In this document: positions 54,005 through 62,431 of the stretch, piece after piece
How the letters are laid out: every line of letters starts with the position of its first letter
How positions within the stretch are numbered: the stretch's first letter is position 1
Assembly (NCBI RefSeq): GCF_009828855.1
Contig: NZ_WUAG01000001.1
Span: 1,550,001 to 1,614,000, forward strand
DNA from: Psychromonas sp. L1A2
Lineage (GTDB): Bacteria; Pseudomonadota; Gammaproteobacteria; Enterobacterales; Psychromonadaceae
Length of the DNA stretch: 64,000 nt
Direction of reading: 5' to 3'
The notes under the pieces: generated by a model
Told to the model about the DNA's origin: nothing
The model's database searches: none
The model's input: only the letters and a program-made list of their open reading frames with translations
Translations under genes and position numbers: made by a program

Positions 54005-54433
54005 ATGAATACAGTTAAACCTATCGCCAATACACTTTTTACATTAATGCAAAACTATCGTGTCACTATCCGTAAAGCGATTAATGCTAATGAGCTAGGA
54101 TTAAATGCTATGCATGTGCGTTGCTTGCATATTATTGCAGATAATAAAAGCTGTACTGCAAATGACATTGTTAATCAAACTCAACGAGATAAAGCGCAAA
54201 TTGCTCGCCTAGTTAAAGAACTTATTAGCCTGGAGTTAATTAATAAACGTGGTTGCGAAGAGGATAAGCGCAGCTATATTTTGTCATTTACCGTGCAAGG
54301 GGATGAACTTTTCAATAAATTATTAAGCGCTGAGCAGCAAGTTAATGAGTTAATGTGCCAAAATTTAACCCCTCAACAGATTCAAGCGTTTTCAAATGTA
54401 GCTTCAATCATGAGTGAAAATATGCAAACCTAG
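54005..54433 (+). CDS. MarR-family transcriptional regulator
   Basis: The 142-residue winged-helix regulator starts at ATG 54005, six bases after AAGG; an earlier in-frame codon at 53975 lies inside the palindromes. The wHTH covers about residues 30-100 (SCTANDIVNQTQRDKAQIARLVKELISLELI, then the wing KRGCEEDKRSYILSFT). It is divergent from the siderophore-interacting protein gene, which it probably controls. Whether it responds to iron, a siderophore or a phenolic ligand is unknown. Confidence 0.88.
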   Translation: MNTVKPIANTLFTLMQNYRVTIRKAINANELGLNAMHVRCLHIIADNKSCTANDIVNQTQRDKAQIARLVKELISLELINKRGCEEDKRSYILSFTVQGDELFNKLLSAEQQVNELMCQNLTPQQIQAFSNVASIMSENMQT

Positions 54434-54568
54434 GTTTTTATCGTTTTTTATAAAATTTTATGCAGTTATCTTTACTGCATTACAGGATATTCAATTTCTT
54501 ATTAACCATCTTTTCTCTTGTGATAGCGTTTAATCGAAAATTGATTTTTTACTTTTTAAAGAGGTTAT

Positions 54569-55195
54569 ATGAATGATTTGTATACGCAGTTGATAACTGT
54601 TTTTATGGGTTTTTTCGCTATAATGAATCCCATTGCTAATACGGCGGCATTTGTTGGATTGGTAGGGCATAAGTGTCACACAGAGAAAATACGCATCGCT
54701 GCAAGAGCGTTGATTATTACCTTTGGTATTATTTTACTCTTCTCTATTCTCGGAAAAGTGATTTTCCATTTATTTGGAATCACGCTGCCAGCATTGAGGA
54801 TCGCTGGTGGTATTTTAGTCTTTTTAATTGGTTATCAAATGCTTAACGGGTCTGGTTCTAAATTACACTCTCCTGAAAATAACGATGACTCTGATATTGC
54901 AGTTTCCCCCTTGGCTGTACCTCTTTTAGCAGGGCCTGGCACCATTGCAACAGCGATGAATTACTCTGCTTCAGGTGGAACAACTGGGTTAATTATTACC
55001 ATTTCAGTATTTGCTTTTTTGTGCTTAATTACCTTTTTATGTTTTATTTTTAGTTCAAAAATTTTAGGCATAATAGGAGAAGGAACACTCAGTATTATTA
55101 CTCGTTTAATGGGATTAATTTTAACTGTCATAGGCGTTCAAATGATAATTGAAGGGATTATTGGTGCGTTCAATATTTCAGGCTTGGCTTCGTAA
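54569..55195 (+). CDS. MarC-family integral membrane protein
   Basis: This 208-residue inner-membrane protein has six hydrophobic helices in two repeats. MGFFAIMNPIANTAAFVGL and AVPLLAGPGTIATAMNYSA are the two conserved MarC/YhgN signatures with Asn-Pro and Gly-Pro-Gly-Thr helix breaks. Members were once linked to antibiotic resistance, but the function is not established. AAAGAGG precedes the ATG. It is monocistronic. Confidence 0.9.
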   Translation: MNDLYTQLITVFMGFFAIMNPIANTAAFVGLVGHKCHTEKIRIAARALIITFGIILLFSILGKVIFHLFGITLPALRIAGGILVFLIGYQMLNGSGSKLHSPENNDDSDIAVSPLAVPLLAGPGTIATAMNYSASGGTTGLIITISVFAFLCLITFLCFIFSSKILGIIGEGTLSIITRLMGLILTVIGVQMIIEGIIGAFNISGLAS

Positions 55196-55386
55196 TATTC
55201 GTTACTTTAACGATTACTTTAATTATTAACTTATTGATTATGCGTTTAAATTTGATATTGTGATCTTAGCTTTTAATTATTTTAGTTTTGCTCGCAAGGT
55301 TTAAATTAGGTTGTGTAACCAAGCTATGAAATTAAATAACAAAACTACATCGAAAAACTATATTGTTGAACAATGTGATTTTTACT

Positions 55387-55413
55387 TAAGAATAAGAATA
55401 AGAATAAGAATAA
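55387..55413 (+). repeat. Hexanucleotide microsatellite (AGAATA)n upstream of psiE-like gene
   Basis: Four uninterrupted AGAATA units plus partial ends lie about 60 bases before the psiE-like start codon. The position is in the promoter or leader, where changes in copy number could change expression. Confidence 0.75.
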
Positions 55414-55471
55414 AAAGCTGGCGATCAATCAGTTTTTTATATAGAAGTTATATTTGTATAAAGGAAATACA

Positions 55472-55873
55472 ATGTTGAAAATAAAAAAAGCGGGCTATAA
55501 GGCATTGTCTTTGGTTGAGCATACTGCGTTATTTACTATTGCTTTACTCACTGTTATCGCCATGGCAAATGAAGTCTGGATAGTGTTTAAAAACTGGGAA
55601 GTTACTTTAGCTGACTTATTATTGCTCTTTATCTATTTAGAAGTTTTTGCAATGGTCGGGTTGTACTTAAAATCAGGGCGCTTACCCGTTAGGATGCCAC
55701 TCTATATTGCAGTTGTTGCATTAGCTCGTTATATGATTTTAGATATGAAAAATCTAGATACTTGGAGAATGTTAGGGTTATCTGCTTCAATTTTGATTAT
55801 TGTTATAGCTATTTTAGTTATTCGTTATGGCCATATTAAATATCCTTATGGTAATTCGGATAAAGAGATCTGA
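55472..55873 (+). CDS. psiE: PsiE-family membrane protein
   Basis: The 133-residue protein has four hydrophobic helices and matches the phosphate-starvation-inducible PsiE family (LADLLLLFIYLEVFAMVGLYLKSG, RMPLYIAVVALARYMILD). Its role is unknown beyond induction by phosphate starvation in E. coli. ATG 55472 with AAAGGAA in front is preferred over the in-frame ATG at 55454. It is probably cotranscribed with the rof-like gene 54 bases downstream. A hexanucleotide microsatellite precedes it. Confidence 0.87.
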   Translation: MLKIKKAGYKALSLVEHTALFTIALLTVIAMANEVWIVFKNWEVTLADLLLLFIYLEVFAMVGLYLKSGRLPVRMPLYIAVVALARYMILDMKNLDTWRMLGLSASILIIVIAILVIRYGHIKYPYGNSDKEI

Positions 55874-55927
55874 ATAATCTTTATCATTATTTAATGAAAT
55901 AGATCATGCCAATTAAAGGAAAATGTA

Positions 55928-56173
55928 ATGATAAGTTGCCATCAATATGATTATATTGAAATTGTATGTTTGTACCATTATCCAGTGATATTAACCTTAA
56001 AATCGGGGCAGATCGTCAAAGGAATTGCTTTAGATACGGCGCGTAACGATTCTCGGCAAGAGTGTATAAAATTAGATGTAAAAGGAATAAATGTTGATAT
56101 TGTATTAATTGAGATCGCGTTGCTAAGTGTTGATGTCGAAAATCCACATATCACGCAAGTTTCTTTTACTTAA
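55928..56173 (+). CDS. rof: Rho-binding antiterminator Rof (YaeO-like)
   Basis: This 81-residue protein has an Sm-like small beta-barrel pattern: ISCHQYDYIEIVCLYHYPVILTLKSGQIVKGIALDTARN is the family signature. Rof binds the RNA-binding domain of Rho and blocks Rho-dependent termination. It sits between psiE and a spermidine-synthase-like gene, whose start lies only three bases after its stop, so the two are probably translationally coupled. AAAGGAAAA precedes the ATG. Confidence 0.85.
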   Translation: MISCHQYDYIEIVCLYHYPVILTLKSGQIVKGIALDTARNDSRQECIKLDVKGINVDIVLIEIALLSVDVENPHITQVSFT

Positions 56174-56176
56174 TTT

Positions 56177-56944
56177 ATGAATGTCGAACAATTATTTACT
56201 AATAACAACACTTTATTATTTCAACAAGAAATTGGTGGTTGTCTATTAGAGGTGAAAGAAACAGAGCACTATAGGTGGTTTGAATATAATGGACATTCAA
56301 TCCAATCTTTAATGTCAAAAGTTAATCCAAAGCAAGTAATAATGCCTGTTTCTCAATCATTATTACTTTTTTTGTTATTGGATAATCAACACAAAAAAAT
56401 ACTTAATTTAGGGTTGGGGGGAGCATCGTTAGAGCGTGCTTTAGTTTCTATACCTAATTTACATATCACTTCTATCGAAGCCTCTCAGCCTATTATTGAC
56501 ATGGCTAAACGTTATTTTTACTTGCCTGGCAAGGTTGATGTGATTTGCCAACAGGCTGAACAGTTTGTTGAAAGTATTAAAGCTAAATATGATGTTGTTT
56601 TGTGTGATTTATTTATAGGTGAAAAAAGTCCTGATTTTTTATTTACTGAGTACTTTTATAAACAGTTATGTGAAATAACAACTGAAAAAGCAGTGTTATC
56701 TCTAAATATAAAAGCGCAAAATAACCAACAATTATTGAAAATGTTACTTATCATTAAAAAGCACTTTATCAACATCGCCATTATTGAGTTTGATAATTAT
56801 AGTAATATTGTGATTCTATGTAGCCATGAAATGATACCTAAGCAATCCGTGTTACAACAACGCTTAGCCAATTTCACTCAGATAGGGTTATCAGGCTTGG
56901 AAAAAACAATCGATAAAATGACTTATATTCCAATCAATCAGTAA
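56177..56944 (+). CDS. Spermidine synthase-like methyltransferase-fold protein
   Basis: The 255-residue protein has a Rossmann-type SAM/dcSAM-binding core: ILNLGLGGASLERALVSIPNLHITSIEAS is the glycine-rich loop and acidic strand end, and YDVVLCDLFIGEKSP resembles the spermidine synthase region DVIIxDSxDPxGP, though without that exact sequence. The loss of this Asp/Pro pattern makes true aminopropyl transfer doubtful. Many such proteins are uncharacterised. It is coupled to rof and is last in the psiE-rof unit. Confidence 0.7.
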   Translation: MNVEQLFTNNNTLLFQQEIGGCLLEVKETEHYRWFEYNGHSIQSLMSKVNPKQVIMPVSQSLLLFLLLDNQHKKILNLGLGGASLERALVSIPNLHITSIEASQPIIDMAKRYFYLPGKVDVICQQAEQFVESIKAKYDVVLCDLFIGEKSPDFLFTEYFYKQLCEITTEKAVLSLNIKAQNNQQLLKMLLIIKKHFINIAIIEFDNYSNIVILCSHEMIPKQSVLQQRLANFTQIGLSGLEKTIDKMTYIPINQ

Positions 56945-57331
56945 GGTTATACACGACCAAATCATCAAGAAAAGAGTAGATCCTATTAACACTATTGCTA
57001 AGTTATTTACTCTCATCGATTATGGCAAACACATTGTACGGCTTTAATTAACTTAGATATCTTCTTTTTCAATTGAAATAATTACACGTCTATTTTCTTG
57101 CCTACCTAGAATATTTCTATTATCTGCAACATGATGTTTTTCACCAAAACCAGACACTTTAATGTTGTCATTAGTGTACAACCTTAATTAACTTAGATAT
57201 CTTCTTTTTCAATTGAAATAATTACACGTCTATTTTCTTGCCTACCTAGAATATTTCTATTATCTGCAACATGATGTTTTTCACAAAACCAGACACTTTA
57301 ATGTTGTCATTAGTGTACAACCTTAATTAAC
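56945..57331. other. Non-coding region made mostly of motY 3'-end copies
   Basis: After about 95 bases of unique sequence, almost all of this 387-base gap is two tandem copies of the last part of motY. They are described separately. Confidence 0.8.
57044..57319 (-). pseudogene. Two tandem extra copies of the motY 3' end
   Basis: Copy 1 (about 57044-57183, unit 140 bases) and copy 2 (about 57184-57319, unit 139 bases, lacking one C in CACCAAAACC) repeat the 3' coding end of motY and its stop codon, downstream of the intact gene. The copies are nearly identical to the gene's own end at 57320-57450 and so are recent. They lack a start and cannot make MotY. Confidence 0.9.
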
Positions 57332-58201
57332 TTAGATATCTTCTTTTTCAATTGAAATAATTACACGTCTATTTTCTTGCCTACCTAGAATATTTCTATT
57401 ATCTGCAACATGATGTTTTTCACCAAAACCAGATACTTTAATGTTGTCATTGCTGAACCCCAACTCAGATAAGTACGCTTTAACTGAGTTGGCTCTTTCT
57501 TCAGATAATACTTGGTTTGTATTAACCCCTCCGTAACCATCTGAATAACCTGATACTAAAATTACATTGATAGATTTATCATGTTTTATGTAATCACCGA
57601 TCATTTTTAAACGTTTTTTGGAAAATTGAGTTAATAAAGATCCATCTTTTTTATAACGTAAAATACTATATGAGATATCATCGAAATTATAAGGCAATAA
57701 CTGTGAAATACAGTTATTAAAATCATCGTAGCTTTTATTAAAGTTAATTGATGATAAACCGACAGTGACCATTTGTTTATTGTTGTACCAATCATGGAAA
57801 TAAAAGGTAGGTACTTGACCACTTTCTAGTTCATTGAGCATTCTCCAAGCACTTTGCTTAGTGACATATCCATCAAATTGCTGGTGAAAAGTGACAGTAT
57901 CTATTAATTCAGGAGCTGAACCTGGATGCCATGCAGGAGGAACTGATTTTAATTGAACTACTTCCGTTGTTGGCATCGCTCGTTTGCTTTCTAACCTAAA
58001 ATCTAGATTAATTTTTTTACTCGCTTTAGCTATAAAATTTGCTTGGCCATATCGAGGAATAGGGTGCTCGAGCGTGCATTGTATTGGAGAAGAACTACTT
58101 AAATACCAATTAGAGTTGTCCATTCCTGCATGATACTGCTTATTGGCAGAAGTCGCTGGCATTGTGGTTACTATGAATATTAAAGGTAGTATTTTTTTCA
58201 T
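57332..58201 (-). CDS. motY: MotY, T-ring protein of the sodium-driven flagellar motor
   Basis: From ATG 58201 the protein has 289 residues. A signal peptide (MKKILPLIFIVTTMPATSA) is followed by the MotY-specific N-terminal domain (DNSNWYLSSSSPIQC, HPIPRYGQANFIAKASKKIN, PPAWHPG) and a C-terminal OmpA-like peptidoglycan-binding domain from about residue 175 (VSGYSDGYGG, NQVLSEERANSVKAYL, RQENRRVIISIE). MotY binds the basal body and peptidoglycan to hold the PomAB stators. An upstream in-frame GTG at 58225 is not needed. It is divergent from rnt. Two tandem copies of its 3' end follow it. Confidence 0.92.
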   Translation of the reverse strand: MKKILPLIFIVTTMPATSANKQYHAGMDNSNWYLSSSSPIQCTLEHPIPRYGQANFIAKASKKINLDFRLESKRAMPTTEVVQLKSVPPAWHPGSAPELIDTVTFHQQFDGYVTKQSAWRMLNELESGQVPTFYFHDWYNNKQMVTVGLSSINFNKSYDDFNNCISQLLPYNFDDISYSILRYKKDGSLLTQFSKKRLKMIGDYIKHDKSINVILVSGYSDGYGGVNTNQVLSEERANSVKAYLSELGFSNDNIKVSGFGEKHHVADNRNILGRQENRRVIISIEKEDI

Positions 58202-58326
58202 AATGGCTCGATATTTTTTAATCACTGTTGTTTATATCGACAAGTAAGTAAATATCTTTAGTAAAATTATGAGGTTTTTCGTGCTTCTGGCATAATATTC
58301 GAACTTTATTTTAACAGTGAGATGAA

Positions 58327-58935
58327 ATGGATAACAAATTAGTAGATCGTTTTCGAGGTTTTTACCCGGTTATCATTGATATTGAAACTTCAGGCTTGGA
58401 TCCTCAAGTCCATGCTATTTTAGAAATCGCGGCTATCTTTCCTGAAATGGATGAGCAAGGATACTTAAGAAGCGTAGATAAGATACATTTTCATGTGATG
58501 CCTTTTGAAGGGGCAGAATTAGATCCTAAAGCACTTAGTTTTACTGGTATTGATCCCTTTAACCCTCTACGTAATGCAATTGATGAACGTGAAGCATTAA
58601 CAGAAATCTTTAAGAAAGTACGTAAATACCAAAAGCACAATGATTGTAATCGTGCAATATTAGTTGCTCATAATGCATCGTTTGATCAAGGTTTTATTAA
58701 TAAGGCAACTGAGCGTTGTAATTTAAAGCGAGTGCCATTTCATCCTTTTGCATCTTTTGATACAGCAAGTATGGCCGCTTTAACATTAGGTCAAACAGTT
58801 TTGGCTAAAGCCTGTGAAAAAGCCGGGGTAGCGTATGATAATAAAGAAGCTCATTCTGCTTTATACGATACAGAAGTAACCGCTGAATTGTTTTATTACA
58901 TGGTAAATCGTTATAAAGCATTTGGTGGGTGGTAG
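58327..58935 (+). CDS. rnt: Ribonuclease T
   Basis: This 202-residue DEDD-type 3' exoribonuclease trims the 3' ends of tRNA, 5S and 23S rRNA. The exonuclease motifs are [12 protein letters not shown] (ExoI), [12 protein letters not shown] (ExoII) and [17 protein letters not shown] (ExoIII, HxxxxD type). Length and text match RNase T closely, including [26 protein letters not shown] precedes the ATG. It is divergent from motY. Confidence 0.95.
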   Translation: MDNKLVDRFRGFYPVIIDIETSGLDPQVHAILEIAAIFPEMDEQGYLRSVDKIHFHVMPFEGAELDPKALSFTGIDPFNPLRNAIDEREALTEIFKKVRKYQKHNDCNRAILVAHNASFDQGFINKATERCNLKRVPFHPFASFDTASMAALTLGQTVLAKACEKAGVAYDNKEAHSALYDTEVTAELFYYMVNRYKAFGGW

Positions 58936-59195
58936 AAAAGTCAAAAAAATACAGTAAAAACAATACCTAAAGTCGCAGTATTTTCATATATTCGTGGCTT
59001 TTTTTTTATTATAATAATTTATGTTTTAGTGATATATTTTTCCTCCGTTAATTTCCATTCCTCAAATATTTTATAGATGAATTTTAAAGTGAATCTTTTG
59101 CTACTAAGGTAGTCTATAACGTTGAATTTTTTAACTGACTATTTTTGTTGTTTGTTGAAAATAGATGAAATCGGTTAAAAAGGACCTAGTAGAAA

Positions 59196-59600
59196 ATGAT
59201 AAAAAGTAAGTGTTATAAATTGATTATGCTGTTAGCGTTTATTCCTTTAATTGGATGTAATAGCGGAAGCACAGATTCACTGCAAAGTAGTGAAGTTTAC
59301 AATGATTCTACAACTGAAAGTACCTCTGCAAATGAAAGTACTTCTATAATAGATGTTCTAAAGGAATATGAATCTCTTGAAATTAGTTGGGATGATTTAG
59401 CTGATAATGAAGAGGGCTTTCTTATTGAACGAAGTGTTGGTGGGGATGATGACTTTATTATATTAACTTCTGTAGATGCTAATCAAATAAGCTATGTAGA
59501 TAGTAATGTATTATCAAATAATACATATTGTTATAGAATTGGTGCATACAATGAAAGTGGAATCGCTTACTCAGACATCAGTTGTAATAACAATAACTGA
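59196..59600 (+). CDS. Small lipoprotein with one fibronectin type III domain
   Basis: The 134-residue protein has a lipoprotein signal (LIMLLAFIPLIGC, lipidated Cys at about residue 21), a Ser/Thr-rich linker of about 30 residues, and a single Fn3-like domain (LEISWDDLADNEEGFLIERS, TYCYRIGAYNESGIAYSD). It is probably anchored in a membrane facing the periplasm or surface. The ligand is unknown. It is convergent with grxD and shares a bidirectional terminator with it. Confidence 0.75.
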   Translation: MIKSKCYKLIMLLAFIPLIGCNSGSTDSLQSSEVYNDSTTESTSANESTSIIDVLKEYESLEISWDDLADNEEGFLIERSVGGDDDFIILTSVDANQISYVDSNVLSNNTYCYRIGAYNESGIAYSDISCNNNN

Positions 59601-59633
59601 TTAAGTCTTATCATTAATACATATTCAAAAAAA

Positions 59634-59662
59634 AGCCCGCATTAAGATTATTAATGCGGGCT
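59634..59662. terminator. Bidirectional terminator between the Fn3 lipoprotein and grxD
   Basis: A 12-bp stem (AGCCCGCATTAA / TTAATGCGGGCT) with a five-base loop has an A run on its left and a T run on its right, serving both convergent genes. Confidence 0.92.
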
Positions 59663-59681
59663 TTTTTGCAAGAAGACCACT

Positions 59682-60014
59682 TTATTTAGCTGCTTCTGCT
59701 TTTTCTGCCGCAGCGGTAATTAATTGTTGTAATTCACCTTGTTGAGACATTTCTAAAATAATGTCACATCCACCGACTAACTCACCGTCTACCCATAGTT
59801 GTGGGAAAGTAGGCCAGTTTGCATATTTTGGTAATTCTGCACGGATATCTGGGTTTTGTAGAATATCAACATAAGCAAATGGTTGTCCGCATTGCATTAA
59901 AGCTTGCGATGCTTGTGATGAAAAACCACAACTTGGTAATTTTGGCGAACCTTTCATGTATAACAAGATAGTATTTTCGCTTAATTGTTCTTTAATTTTA
60001 TCTAATGTTTCCAT
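59682..60014 (-). CDS. grxD: Monothiol glutaredoxin GrxD (Grx4)
   Basis: The 110-residue thioredoxin-fold protein has the monothiol active site CGFS (LPSCGFSSQA) and the glutathione-binding text WPTFPQLWVDGELVGGCDII. Grx4 binds a 2Fe-2S cluster with glutathione, often with BolA, and delivers clusters. An Ala/Glu-rich C-terminus is usual. AGAGGAAA precedes the ATG. It is divergent from sodB, an arrangement also seen in Vibrio. Confidence 0.95.
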   Translation of the reverse strand: METLDKIKEQLSENTILLYMKGSPKLPSCGFSSQASQALMQCGQPFAYVDILQNPDIRAELPKYANWPTFPQLWVDGELVGGCDIILEMSQQGELQQLITAAAEKAEAAK

Positions 60015-60222
60015 TATATTTCCTCTAACGATAGAATGTTATTAATTAATTGCACATTATAACATTTGTATACGTGCAATCTATCTATGAATTTGCGATT
60101 ATTCTATCATAGACACAAAATGATCTAGATCAATCTTTATGGTGGCTTTTTATTCTTAAAGTAAGTATAAATAACCACTATAAATTTAGATCCCCCCCCA
60201 GCCTTTATTAGGAGAATTTAAA

Positions 60223-60807
60223 ATGGCTTTTGAATTACCAGCATTACCTTATGCAAAAGACGCATTAGAACCACATATCTCAGCTGAAACATTAGAATTT
60301 CACCACGGCAAACATCATGCGACATACGTTGCTAAGCTAAACGGTTTAGTTGAAGGTACTGATCTTGCTGAAAAATCTTTAGAAGAAATCATCAAAACTT
60401 CTGAAGGTGGTGTTTTTAACAATGCTGCACAAATCTGGAACCACACATTTTACTGGAACTGTTTAGCACCAAACGCTGGTGGCGAACCTTCTGGTGAACT
60501 TGCTGCTGCTATTGATGCTAAATTTGGTTCATTTGCTGAATTTCAAGCTCAATTAAATGACAAAGCTGTGAATAACTTCGGTTCTTCATGGACTTGGTTA
60601 GTTAAAAAAGCTGACGGTTCACTAGAATTAGTTAATACATCAAATGCAGGAACTCCACTAACTGAAGAAGGCACTACTCCACTTCTTACTGTTGATTTAT
60701 GGGAACATGCTTACTACATCGATTACCGTAACGTTCGCCCTAACTACCTAAATGGTTTTTGGGCATTAGTTAACTGGGAATTTGTAGCTAAGAACTTTGC
60801 TGCATAA
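60223..60807 (+). CDS. sodB: Iron superoxide dismutase SodB
   Basis: The 194-residue cytoplasmic enzyme converts superoxide to oxygen and peroxide. Metal ligands lie in [24 protein letters not shown] and [17 protein letters not shown], all intact. The text [18 protein letters not shown] is of the iron, not manganese, type. AGGAG stands before the ATG. It has its own terminator. A run of eight C lies about 30 bases upstream. Confidence 0.95.
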   Translation: MAFELPALPYAKDALEPHISAETLEFHHGKHHATYVAKLNGLVEGTDLAEKSLEEIIKTSEGGVFNNAAQIWNHTFYWNCLAPNAGGEPSGELAAAIDAKFGSFAEFQAQLNDKAVNNFGSSWTWLVKKADGSLELVNTSNAGTPLTEEGTTPLLTVDLWEHAYYIDYRNVRPNYLNGFWALVNWEFVAKNFAA

Positions 60808-60883
60808 TTTTATTAAGAACAGAATAATTAGTGTTTAACTAAAAATTACTGTTATTAACATTCGTTAATTCGCTTGTTATATT

Positions 60884-60926
60884 AAAAGCCTATCTAGATA
60901 TTATTATCTGATAGGCTTTTTTATTG
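60884..60926 (+). terminator. Terminator of sodB
   Basis: An 11-bp stem AAAAGCCTATC / GATAGGCTTTT with a loop of about 15 bases is followed by TTATTG. It lies about 75 bases past the stop codon. Confidence 0.85.
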
Positions 60927-61031
60927 CCCGTTTTTACCAAATGGGAAGCGGACTTGATATTCTCCATTACCACCAAAACTAATTATAGGGCCACCGCAGT
61001 AAGGAAAAGCGTGTTTTTGACCCAAAACAAT
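60921..61031 (-). pseudogene. Possible gene relic (C-terminal fragment)
   Basis: A stop-bounded 36-codon frame without a start reads GQKHAFPYCGGPIISFGG and continues GEYQVRFPFGKNG. Its composition (Gly, Pro, Phe, Cys, balanced charge) and higher GC than its surroundings look coding. No start codon or ribosome site is present. I infer a remnant of a deleted gene; the family is not recognised. Confidence 0.3.
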
Positions 61032-61134
61032 TTATTTTCTTAAAGTTAAATCTATTTTAAAAATTACCTAATTCAGTTAAATGTATGCAGTAATCACTTT
61101 CATTATTTAAAACATGAATAAGCATTAATGTTTA

Positions 61135-61281
61135 ATATCAATCACACTATTTAACTCTGATTAAAGTAACTTATTTATTCATTATAAATTCTTTAATGGT
61201 TGTTTCCTTTACGAAATTTACAAAGAGGAAGTAGGCTGTTTTAACAAATAAAATAGATAAGCTATTTATTGTAATTGATAT
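61135..61281 (-). repeat. Dispersed intergenic repeat family A, copy 3 (shorter form)
   Basis: Its 147 bases run from ATATCAATCACA to TGTAATTGATAT, near-perfect terminal inverted repeats. The right 95 bases are about 90% identical by eye to 29868-29961. The middle section present in copies 1 and 2 is missing, so this is an internally deleted form. Confidence 0.75.
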
Positions 61282-61442
61282 AATAGAAGTTTAATTTAGG
61301 AAACGGAGGAGGTTGTATTGATCATATTTTAAATCAGAATGTAAGTGGAATACTATGTGACTAAAAGTACTCTCATAGTTAAACATTTAAGAGAGAGTAC
61401 TTTTAGTTTTAATGAAAATTAGGCATTGAATCTATACTAGTA

Positions 61443-62222
61443 TTATTCAATGAGGTTGAGTGGATTATCTAATACTTGTTTCTTATAAATATCTACCCAA
61501 GCTGCTGTAGCACCACAGACGGCAATTGGCATGATAATAAAATTCACTAATGGAATGGTCGTGCAAAAGCTAATAATCATACCGAACGTGATATTTTTAC
61601 CAAAACGAGTTGCGAGGGTCTTTCTCATAGTCAAAAAAGAGACTTTATGATTATCAAATGGGTAATCAGCATATTGAATAGCCATCATCCAACCTGCAAA
61701 AATAAACCAAACTATTGGTGCAAGAGTTTGTCCAATAACAGGGACAAAAAATAAAATCAGGCAGCCCAGCATACGCGGTAAGAAATAAAGCCATTTTTGA
61801 CATTCTCTTTTTAATATACGAGGAAGATCTTTAAAGATATCTTTCCAACCATCATCATTTATCGTTGAGTTTGTTAGTAGAATTTCAGTTTTTTCTGCTA
61901 ATAAACCATTAAATGGCGCTGCAATGAGATTTGCTATGGTAGAAAATATAAAAGAAAATGAAAATAAGATCGTAAAAATAATGATTGGCCATAAAATATA
62001 AGATAACCAACTTAAAAAAGTAGGAAGATCTTGCATGTAGCTTTCTATCCATGTTGTGATACTGGAAAATAAAAACCAAAATGCACTGGCAAAAATCAAT
62101 ACATTAATCAGTAATGGAATTAACACAAATACTCTAAGTTGTGGATGACGAAGTAGTTGAATGCCTTTTAGTAAATAGCCTAAACCACTTAAAGGTTGAT
62201 CGATTATGTTTTTACTGTTCAT
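61443..62222 (-). CDS. cysZ: Sulfate transporter CysZ
   Basis: This 259-residue inner-membrane protein has about four long hydrophobic segments and a cytoplasmic central part. Family text includes SGLGYLLKGIQLLRHPQLRVFVLIPLLIN at the N-terminus, ANLIAAPFNGLLAEK, and FIFAGWMMAIQYADYPFDNHK. CysZ imports sulfate for cysteine synthesis. It is divergent from zipA, the standard gammaproteobacterial cysZ-zipA-ligA arrangement. Confidence 0.95.
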   Translation of the reverse strand: MNSKNIIDQPLSGLGYLLKGIQLLRHPQLRVFVLIPLLINVLIFASAFWFLFSSITTWIESYMQDLPTFLSWLSYILWPIIIFTILFSFSFIFSTIANLIAAPFNGLLAEKTEILLTNSTINDDGWKDIFKDLPRILKRECQKWLYFLPRMLGCLILFFVPVIGQTLAPIVWFIFAGWMMAIQYADYPFDNHKVSFLTMRKTLATRFGKNITFGMIISFCTTIPLVNFIIMPIAVCGATAAWVDIYKKQVLDNPLNLIE

Positions 62223-62431
62223 TATTAAGCCTTCTTATTGATATATCTGATAATATTACCTTGTAGACAGTAAATATCAGCTAATAAATACATTCTTTTA
62301 TAAATACATTCGCCGTTTTATAAAAAATTAGATGCAAACGATAGACGTATAGGGCGATACAGGGTAATTTAAGGGTCATTAAATTATCTAAAATGAATCA
62401 AGTTAATTAACACGAATCAAGAGAATCAATA

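Larger units (their letters stand above)
60808..61442. other. Intergenic region with terminator, coding relic and repeat family A copy 3
   Basis: This 635-base gap between sodB and cysZ holds the sodB terminator (60884-60926), a possible gene relic on the minus strand (60921-61031), and a family A repeat (61135-61281). Confidence 0.6.

Noticed and set aside
57044-57331. CRISPR-like array behind motY
   Set aside because: The repeat unit is about 140 bp with no spacers and is identical to the motY coding end. It is a tandem duplication.
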